DNA of 64,000 bases from JABCYV01 sp963696025 (GTDB lineage Bacteria > Acidobacteriota > Terriglobia > Terriglobales > Acidobacteriaceae): NCBI GenBank assembly GCA_963696025.1, contig CAVOII010000007.1, positions 186,001 through 250,000 on the forward strand, written 5' to 3'. Positions 58,241 through 64,000 of the stretch are shown piece by piece. A program made the position numbers and the translations under genes. The number at the start of each line of letters is the position of its first letter. Within the stretch, counting starts at the first letter, position 1. Under the pieces are notes generated by a model. The model was not told the origin of the DNA and made no database searches. It saw only the letters and a list, made by a program, of their open reading frames with translations.

Positions 58241-60403
58241 TCAGGGCAGTCTGCTTTCGCCGGTCAATTCAGTTAATCGCCAAAGCTTAATCGTGCCGTC
58301 TTCGCTTCCCGACGCAAGCCAGCGCCCATGAGAATCAAATGCGAGGGAATAGACGGGCTGGTCGTGCCCGGCCAAAGTTCGTACTTCTCGTCCTGTCTCT
58401 ACTTCCCAGATCTTGATGGTCTTGTCCCAACTGCCCGAAACCAGCCAACGCCCGTCGGGACTGAAAGCCAAGCTAGTCACAACATTCCCATGACCGGTCA
58501 GGGTATGGATCTCGCGTCCGCTGTCAACGTCCCAAAGCCTTACGCTCTTGTCTCCGCTCGCCGACGCCAGCAAACGCCCGTTGGGACTGAAAGCAACTGC
58601 ATAGATCGATTTCCGGTGACCACTCAGCTTTCGTAACTCTTGACCGCTAGCGACATCCCATATCCGAATGGTCTTGTCATCGTCCCCGGAGGCGAGAAGG
58701 CTGCTGTCGGGGCTAAATGCGATGTAGGTTATTCGCCGCCGTGATGTCGTGAAGTCACGCACCTTAGCTCCACTATTGACGTCCCACATCCTCACGGTCT
58801 TGTCGTCCACGCCCGTTGCCAGCCATCGCCCATCGGGACTGAAAGCAATGGAGTAGACCCAATTGCTGCCTAACGGTCCGAGAGGCTTGTCACTCGGCAA
58901 CGTGCGAACGTCCTGGCCGGTCGCGGCGTCCCGCAGGGTCACGGTGTTCGACGAATTCTCGGTGGCCAGCCAGCGTCCGTCCCGGCTGAACGCCAATGCC
59001 TGGATTTCCTTGTTTTTTTTCGCAACGGTGCTCACTTGTTCTCCAGTCGAAACCTCCCAGAGCTTGACTGTTTGGTCCCAACTTCCGGTAGCGAGTCGCT
59101 GCCCGTCCGGACTGAACGCCATCGTAGTCACCCAGCCGGAATGGCCTTTGAGGGTGCGTGCCAGGACGAAATCGGGGAGGGCGGAGCGCATTGTTACAAC
59201 TGGTGTTGGCATCGCTGGCGCGACGGCAACAATAGGAGCAATCATGGAGGCAGATGAAATCGGTAGTTGGGAGGGTTCGAGCTTAGCCGTAACGGTAGAG
59301 GTCCGGTCGGCCCTTACCTCGATGCCCTGGTCGTAGTCCAGATAACCGTTGAGTTTCAGCTGCAATCGGTGTGGGCCGGCAGCAAGCGTCAAAATGCTTG
59401 CCTGGCCGTTGGAATTGATTGAAGCGACTGGATGGTCATCGACAAAAATCTGTGCTCCCGGGGGAGCTCCCAGAATCACGAGTGCCGGAATTGATGGGCG
59501 AACGACTTCCAGCGCTTTACCTTCCTTCGTTAACTGCTTTTCAGGTTTAGCCGCGGTCGATTCCGCGCTCAGCGAAGGGGCGGGCGAAGACGACGAAGTC
59601 TTTGTTGCAGAAAGATCAGCGGGCGATGAACTGTGAGACGTCCCCGGCGGCGCTTCAGTAGCCTCAGCCTGCGTCATTTGCTGTTCTGGCGTCGGCTGGG
59701 TTGGTCTCACCGGAGCTGCGGTCGGCGTCGTTGGCGATGCTGAAGGCGCTCTGCTGTGGCGGCGATTCAACACCGCAAAGAATGAAAGACATATGAGCAA
59801 CAAAAGAACCGCTGCAACAACCAGATGCCTACGCCTGTTGGACCTCGGCTCTCCAGGCTCCTCCGCTCGCACGGAGCCTAAAGCCGGTCCCAAGACGTCA
59901 GCAATCCTCTCCAAACTGGCGACTTGATATCGATCGAAAGCAAACGCCCCGGAGGAAAGTACCTCTAGAACGCCCAAAATCTTGTTTCGCGTTCGGAGTG
60001 GTACAACGACCGCGGAACGCATCCGCAAATCCTTAGCAATCTCACGGGCTACGCGATAATCTGTCTCAGTGTCATCACAGATCACCACCTGCCCGGTTTC
60101 AAAGCACGCCCTGGTGAGTGCAGAGTCCTGGCGAAGCCGTGAACCGACCTCGGGCGCGTCGCCCGTACTGGCAAGGCAAACTACGCCCTGTTGATCGCAG
60201 ACGGCCACTGCAACGCCATCGGCGTGCATCAGCGAGCAAACCTGGTCCACCACATGCTTCAGGAACGCCGGTACTGATGGATCGCGACTGCCGGCTATCT
60301 CATTTTCGAAGGCCTGTATTTCCGCTTCTACAGGGCTGATGACACTGTGGGCCTCTCCGATCGGGCCGCGAACAATCGCGAGTTTAGCGCTTTGCCTAGC
60401 CAT
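58241..60403 (-). CDS. GAF-TM-PEGA-WD40 protein
   Basis: A 720-residue protein with an unusual layout. Residues 40-175 are GAF-like (VCSLMHADGVAVAVCDQQG; SAVVVPLRTRNKILGVLEVLS). A membrane helix follows at about 196-216, then a Pro/Ser/Thr-rich linker to 300 and a PEGA domain (ILGAPPGAQIFVDDHPVASI...LKLNGYLDYDQGIEV). Residues 420-715 are seven WD40 blades, one complete propeller, each ending in forms such as KLWEV or RLWDV. The GAF end is cytoplasmic and the PEGA/WD40 part extracytoplasmic if the helix orients that way. It may sense a small molecule and display a protein-binding platform outside. No enzymatic motif. Confidence 0.86.
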   Translation of the reverse strand: MARQSAKLAIVRGPIGEAHSVISPVEAEIQAFENEIAGSRDPSVPAFLKHVVDQVCSLMHADGVAVAVCDQQGVVCLASTGDAPEVGSRLRQDSALTRACFETGQVVICDDTETDYRVAREIAKDLRMRSAVVVPLRTRNKILGVLEVLSSGAFAFDRYQVASLERIADVLGPALGSVRAEEPGEPRSNRRRHLVVAAVLLLLICLSFFAVLNRRHSRAPSASPTTPTAAPVRPTQPTPEQQMTQAEATEAPPGTSHSSSPADLSATKTSSSSPAPSLSAESTAAKPEKQLTKEGKALEVVRPSIPALVILGAPPGAQIFVDDHPVASINSNGQASILTLAAGPHRLQLKLNGYLDYDQGIEVRADRTSTVTAKLEPSQLPISSASMIAPIVAVAPAMPTPVVTMRSALPDFVLARTLKGHSGWVTTMAFSPDGQRLATGSWDQTVKLWEVSTGEQVSTVAKKNKEIQALAFSRDGRWLATENSSNTVTLRDAATGQDVRTLPSDKPLGPLGSNWVYSIAFSPDGRWLATGVDDKTVRMWDVNSGAKVRDFTTSRRRITYIAFSPDSSLLASGDDDKTIRIWDVASGQELRKLSGHRKSIYAVAFSPNGRLLASASGDKSVRLWDVDSGREIHTLTGHGNVVTSLAFSPDGRWLVSGSWDKTIKIWEVETGREVRTLAGHDQPVYSLAFDSHGRWLASGSEDGTIKLWRLTELTGESRLP

Positions 60404-60515
60404 GCCATTACCCCGTGCCTCCCGTTGGGGGTGTTGTGACGCGGGACGAAAACGGGCGATGTTCGGCGCAGATTGTCAACACTACGTTGGGGGCCAAAAC
60501 CGGGTCAATTACCCA

Positions 60516-60639
60516 AAAATGGTGCACGGCGACAAACTACCTCCGGCCGATAAAGGAATCGCAGCGTAAGTATTATTGGCCGCTTGGCGATCGCCCGGTG
60601 GGCATGAGCGACTGCCCGATGCAGGGTCAAAATGGTGCA
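60516..60639 (+). repeat. pair of AAAATGGTGCA direct repeats in an intergenic region
   Basis: AAAATGGTGCA occurs at 60516-60526 and again at 60629-60639, each preceded by a GGGTCA variant. The 113-nt spacing and lack of any gene resemble the repeated end sequences of some insertion sequences, but no transposase or matching end is present. Confidence 0.4.
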
Positions 60640-60649
60640 GCAGAATTCT

Positions 60650-61369
60650 TCAATTCTTCGTCGACTGGCGGCCGCTTCCTAATGCCTTGAGAGTCGGTCG
60701 CCGGCCACTGTCAATGAATTGCACTTTTTGCAGCCCGTCTTTTCGCGGCTTTTCTTTCTCCGCCAAATCAGCTACAGGGCCAGTTCCGCTGCGTAATCGC
60801 AGGATGCGGGTTAGGGCACGGTCGACCACCCGAGCAAGCTCGGCGCCATATTCGGAAGTCCGCTCTTCCCGGAGACACCGCTTCGCCTTGTCGGGAGAAA
60901 ACCAGGTAGGATTTCGGCCAAATTCTGGTGGTGGATCGAGCCGAGAGACCTCGCAAAGGTGAGCGCTGACCGCGAGCTGTTTTTCGCCAGATCTTCGGAC
61001 CGAATTTCGCAGGTCCCCAGGCTTTCGCCGGAAGTAACGCGTGAATGAAGCTTCCTCCATCCGTCCATGAACTCCAGCTTCTTCGAATGCCTCGAGGGCG
61101 GCGGCTTGGGCGTGTGTTAGCCCCGGTTCGGCCCTACCCTTGGGGAAAGTCCAGCGTCCGCCACGGGTTCGAACCAGGAGGAATTCGATGCCACCCCCGC
61201 GGATCCGGTAGCAGACTGCTGCGACTTGTTCGCACCCCCGCAGTCTGCGAAGATGCGCCAGCCGGAAGAACTTCGGGGATGGCTTATCCGACCGCCCCGC
61301 TGCCCAGCCTGTGAGCAAACGTAGGTCTCCACTACGCCTATCACCACCACGCATAGCGGCAGAGTGCAC
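60650..61369 (-). CDS. Nudix hydrolase with divergent Nudix box
   Basis: A 239-residue protein. The Nudix region is GGRWTFPKGRAEPGLTHAQAA followed by EAFEEAGVHG. Against the standard GX5EX7REUXEEXGU box the first Glu is Leu and the Arg is Leu, while the EExG core remains, so metal binding is partly altered; this form is known in some Nudix subfamilies. The first 45 residues and the last 70, rich in basic residues, extend the domain. Substrate (nucleotide or dinucleotide phosphate) unknown. The gene lies alone, between the GAF-WD40 gene and the divergent phoU-like gene. Confidence 0.72.
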   Translation of the reverse strand: MHSAAMRGGDRRSGDLRLLTGWAAGRSDKPSPKFFRLAHLRRLRGCEQVAAVCYRIRGGGIEFLLVRTRGGRWTFPKGRAEPGLTHAQAAALEAFEEAGVHGRMEEASFTRYFRRKPGDLRNSVRRSGEKQLAVSAHLCEVSRLDPPPEFGRNPTWFSPDKAKRCLREERTSEYGAELARVVDRALTRILRLRSGTGPVADLAEKEKPRKDGLQKVQFIDSGRRPTLKALGSGRQSTKN

Positions 61370-61545
61370 GATGATCGCGCTTCTGACTAGAGCCCAGCTT
61401 GGTTCCTGACGAAGTTACGATTAGTCGACGCCCCGGCGAGTGGTCTTCACTCAAGGTGTACCGGTCACGTGGTTTCGTCAGCCCGCGCTCAAGTAGAATC
61501 GGAGAGAATGTTGGCGTCGGGGGGTTGTCGGCAACGAGGATTGAT

Positions 61546-62217
61546 GTGAAACGCGTAGCCACGAAAGACTTGGAGTCTACAAGAGAGCTGACCGATCTAA
61601 TCCGGCAAGCCTGTCTGGTGGCCAAAGATTCCGCTTTCAACGTCCGTGAGTTCGTCGGTGAATCGTCGAAAATGGCTTTTCTTGCGGTCAAGGACTGTGA
61701 GAAGGAACTAGACCGGATTGAACGTAAAATCGACGAGAAGATTACCCGAGCCATCACCGAAGTCACCGAGGCCGAAGCGCGAGAACTACTGGCTTGCCTG
61801 AAGTTCATTATTGATCTGGAACGCATCGGAGATCTGCTCTGGTCGATCGCGAAGCGATTGCAAGGCATCACCGCACACCTGTCGCGCGAAGACAGCCGGG
61901 ACATGCGAGAAATGGCCGAAATCGTGGAGCAGATGATGGAACGGATCCATCAAGGTTTTGTCGATCGAGACATCGAGGCGGCAAACTGGGTGTTGCAGAC
62001 TGATTCGCGCATCGACCACACTTGCCGCGCGGTGTTCCACCGCCACTTGGAGAGCACGGATCGACGGCGTCGTGAGTACAGTACCAGTCTCTTGTTTATT
62101 GCCCAGGCTTTCGAACGTGCCGGCGATCATGCCAAGAATCTGGCGGAAGAAGTTTTTCACTTGGTGGAAGGCCGCAGCGTGCGGCATGAGGTCAAGCGGC
62201 GCCTGCCCGGCGAGTGA
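61546..62217 (+). CDS. phoU: PhoU-like phosphate-signalling protein
   Basis: 223 residues from GTG 61546, preceded by GAGGA six nt upstream; the open frame extends 49 codons further but reads as non-coding. Two PhoU three-helix bundles are visible: CEKELDRIERKIDEKITRAIT...CLKFIIDLERIGDLLWSIAKRL and HTCRAVFHRHLESTDRRR...LLFIAQAFERAGDHAKNLAEEVFHLVEG, each with the E/D-xxx-D metal-binding patterns (DLERIGDL, AFERAGDH). It would dampen Pho-regulon signalling or aid phosphate transport. It is convergent with a phoB-like gene, 6 nt away. No pst transporter genes are in view. Confidence 0.87.
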   Translation: MKRVATKDLESTRELTDLIRQACLVAKDSAFNVREFVGESSKMAFLAVKDCEKELDRIERKIDEKITRAITEVTEAEARELLACLKFIIDLERIGDLLWSIAKRLQGITAHLSREDSRDMREMAEIVEQMMERIHQGFVDRDIEAANWVLQTDSRIDHTCRAVFHRHLESTDRRRREYSTSLLFIAQAFERAGDHAKNLAEEVFHLVEGRSVRHEVKRRLPGE

Positions 62218-62223
62218 TGCCGC

Positions 62224-62961
62224 TCAGCGCGGAATGTCAAACCGGTAGCCGATGCCACGAACAGTTTTTAGGTAGGTGGGATTGTCCGGGTCGGGCTCGA
62301 TCTTTTCCCGAAGTCGCCGTATGTAGACGTCCACGGAACGCTGGGTTACGAACGAACCCGCGGTCCAGACCGCGTCCAGAAGTTGGTCGCGTGTGAACAC
62401 ACGCGAGGCGTGGCGCGCCAGATAGTCGAGGAGGCAGAATTCGCGCATGGTGGTGGGTACGACTTTTCCGTCTACTCTTACCGTCATCGAAGGCGCGTCA
62501 ATTTCGATATGGCCAAACTTCGTACTTCCAGCCTCTGCCTCAACTTCCTGGGAGCTTCGGAGAACGGCACGAACCCTGGCCAGCAATTCGCGCGGGCTGA
62601 AGGGTTTGGTGATGTAATCGTCTCCGCCGTATTCCAGTCCCTTGACCCGGTCCATCTCGCTGGTCTTGGCGGTGAGGAAAATGATGTAGGCGGCCGCCAG
62701 TGATTTGGTCTGGCGGATATGCCGGCAGAGTTCGAAACCATCGCTGCCGGGAATCATGATGTCTAGTAAGAACAGCGAAGGCGAGGCCTTTTTGGCCTCC
62801 TCGAGAACCGATGCGGAAGAGGCAAACCGCCGGGTCGCATAGCCAGAAGCGTTGAGGTGGTGACAAACTAGACGCGCGATATCGGCATCGTCTTCAACCA
62901 CGAAGATAAGAGGCTTTTCCGTCCACGATTCTCCGGAAATTTGATAAGAGCTCAATCCCAT
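62224..62961 (-). CDS. OmpR/PhoB-family response regulator
   Basis: A 245-residue regulator. The receiver has IFVVEDDADIARLV (acidic pair), LFLLDIMIPGSDG (phospho-acceptor Asp) and IIFLTAKTSEMD (conserved Lys), then a winged-helix DNA-binding domain with LTVREFCLLDYLA-like segment (TTMREFCLLDYLARHASRVFTRDQLL) and RSVDVYIRRLREKIEPDP. This is the PhoB/OmpR layout. Pairing with the adjacent phoU suggests phosphate control, but no histidine kinase gene (phoR) is seen here, so PhoB identity is inference. Confidence 0.85.
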   Translation of the reverse strand: MGLSSYQISGESWTEKPLIFVVEDDADIARLVCHHLNASGYATRRFASSASVLEEAKKASPSLFLLDIMIPGSDGFELCRHIRQTKSLAAAYIIFLTAKTSEMDRVKGLEYGGDDYITKPFSPRELLARVRAVLRSSQEVEAEAGSTKFGHIEIDAPSMTVRVDGKVVPTTMREFCLLDYLARHASRVFTRDQLLDAVWTAGSFVTQRSVDVYIRRLREKIEPDPDNPTYLKTVRGIGYRFDIPR

Positions 62962-63092
62962 GTGGGTGTGACCGGAAATAACCAGAAGGCGACATACGAC
63001 TACAGTCCCATTGTGAGATGGACATGTTGCAGGATTGTTGCTAGTTAATTAAAGGAGTGTGAATTCGGTACCGCTCGGAGGCGCTGGAGTGA

Positions 63093-63142
63093 CGCCGCTT
63101 CTAACCTTCCCCTAGAATCTGACATGAATTGAGGAAGCGGCG
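63093..63142. repeat. 9-bp inverted repeat downstream of glpK
   Basis: CGCCGCTTC (63093-63101) and GAAGCGGCG (63134-63142) are perfect inverted repeats with a 32-nt spacer, 12 nt beyond the glpK stop on the minus strand. No T-tract follows, so it could be a rho-independent terminator of unusual type, a protein site or coincidence. Confidence 0.45.
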
Positions 63143-63154
63143 GTCTCCTACCCC

Positions 63155-64000
63155 CTAGTCAGACCAATCGAAGGATCTGGTCACGGCACGCTTCCACAAG
63201 CGGTACATCTGCTCACGCCGCTCAGTGTCCAAGTTCGGTTTCCAGGTCCTATCGACTGCCCAGTTTGAACGCAGGTCGGCTGTGCTGGTGAAGTAGCCGA
63301 CCGCTAACCCAGCGGCATACGCCGCCCCCAGCGAAGTCGTTTCCCTGACCACGGGACGCACCACCGGCCGGTTAAGAATGTCAGCCTGGAATTGCATGAG
63401 GAGATCGTTGTCGACCATGCCGCCGTCGGCGCGCAGCATGTCGAGTGTGATATTCGAATCTTTCTGCATTGCTTCAAAAACATCCCTGGTCTGGAACGCA
63501 GTCGCTTCGAGCACGGCCCGAGCGAGGTGCCCCTTATTCACGTAACGGGTGAGGCCCGCGATCACGCCGCGCGCATTGTCTTTCCAGTAGGGGGCATAGA
63601 GGCCGGAGAAAGCGGGAACGAAATACACACCGCCGTTGTCTTGAACAGTTCGCGCGAGAGCCTCAATCTCGGAACTCTTTTGAATCAGGCGAAGGTTATC
63701 GCGCAGCCATTGCACCAGAGCGCCGGTAATTGCAATGCTCCCTTCTAATGCATAGTGCGCGGGCTGATCGCCGAACTTGTAGGCCAAGGTGGTGAGCAGA
63801 CCACAGCTGGAATGCACCGGCTTAGTCCCGGTGTTCATCAGCAGGAAGCATCCGGTGCCATAGGTATTCTTGGACTCTCCTGGGTTGAAGCAGGCTTGTC
63901 CAACCAGCGCCGCCTGCTGATCTCCGAGAATTCCGGCGATTGGGACATCCCTCAGCGCCGTCCCCTTCGTGTGGCCGTAGACCTCACTGCTCGAGCGGAC
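63155..64000 (-). CDS. glpK: glycerol kinase, 3' part (gene continues beyond the window)
   Basis: The C-terminal part of a FGGY-family kinase, open to the window edge; the 5' part lies outside. Motifs include GILGDQQAALVGQACF, KNTYGTGCFLLMNTGTKPV, YFVPAFSGLYAPYWKDNARG, YVNKGHLARAVLEATAF, LRADGGMVDNDLLMQFQADI and TTSLGAAYAAGLAVGY, all typical of GlpK. It phosphorylates glycerol to glycerol 3-phosphate in the cytoplasm. No other glp gene is visible here. The interval to the phoB-like gene (62962-63154) has only the inverted repeat noted. Confidence 0.92.
   Translation of the reverse strand, partial: VRSSSEVYGHTKGTALRDVPIAGILGDQQAALVGQACFNPGESKNTYGTGCFLLMNTGTKPVHSSCGLLTTLAYKFGDQPAHYALEGSIAITGALVQWLRDNLRLIQKSSEIEALARTVQDNGGVYFVPAFSGLYAPYWKDNARGVIAGLTRYVNKGHLARAVLEATAFQTRDVFEAMQKDSNITLDMLRADGGMVDNDLLMQFQADILNRPVVRPVVRETTSLGAAYAAGLAVGYFTSTADLRSNWAVDRTWKPNLDTERREQMYRLWKRAVTRSFDWSD

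Noticed and set aside
1..64000. tRNA, rRNA, riboswitch, prophage or intact insertion sequence
   Set aside because: None could be recognised by eye; short tRNA-like folds could be missed without a covariance search.

Overview
The window looks like chromosomal DNA of an Acidobacteriota (Terriglobia-type) bacterium. This is inferred from gene content, not from a marker gene: an Oar-like TonB-dependent receptor with an N-terminal carboxypeptidase-regulatory domain, a HAF-repeat protein, a DUF202/DUF302 protein, an NTT-type transporter fused to HEAT repeats, and a GAF-PEGA-WD40 protein. No rRNA, tRNA, CRISPR array, prophage or intact insertion sequence was seen.

1-26.7 kb is a surface-polysaccharide (O-antigen/exopolysaccharide) cluster. 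It encodes GDP-heptose precursor enzymes (hddC, gmhA, gmhB), at least eight glycosyltransferase modules, two methyltransferases (one fused to a glycosyltransferase), a sulfotransferase-like protein, a Wzm/Wzt-type ABC exporter, a CDP-paratose-2-epimerase-like SDR, a GT39-like membrane transferase, a polyprenyl glycosylphosphotransferase and an O-antigen ligase/polymerase carrying an inserted PDZ-like domain. A 1305-residue methyltransferase/coiled-coil/GT2/GT4 fusion contains seven 21-bp tandem repeats. Inside the cluster, 16.5-18.2 kb is a scar: a C-terminal fragment of a membrane protein, a fragment resembling the C-terminus of primase/helicase ATPases, a strong nested hairpin, and a frameshifted, truncated copy of the neighbouring GT2 gene.

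26.7-42.7 kb is a mixed sensor, stress and envelope region: a MEDS-PAS-PAS histidine kinase, several tiny membrane or hydrophilic proteins, a STAS plus degenerate-receiver protein, a secreted metallophosphatase, an NTT-HEAT transporter, a secreted kinase-fold protein, a four-gene run of small proteins, a HAF-repeat protein and an Ada-AlkA DNA-repair fusion.

42.7-54.9 kb reads as a sugar-utilisation regulon, most likely for galactosamine or alpha-galactoside-type glycans. It holds a TonB receptor, a TIM-barrel glycosidase-like protein, an AgaS-type isomerase/deaminase, a PfkB kinase, an AgaR/DeoR-type regulator, a secreted amidohydrolase and a GH36-like glycosidase. Both divergent promoter regions contain an identical 17-bp AgaR-like motif, which ties the two halves together.

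54.9-64 kb holds a pirin, the DUF202-DUF302 protein, a DUF3034-like outer-membrane protein, the GAF-PEGA-WD40 protein, a Nudix hydrolase, convergent phoU-like and phoB-like genes, and the 3' portion of glpK running off the window end.

Several starts were moved downstream of the longest reading frame because a ribosome-binding site or a gene overlap argued for it; these are stated in each entry.
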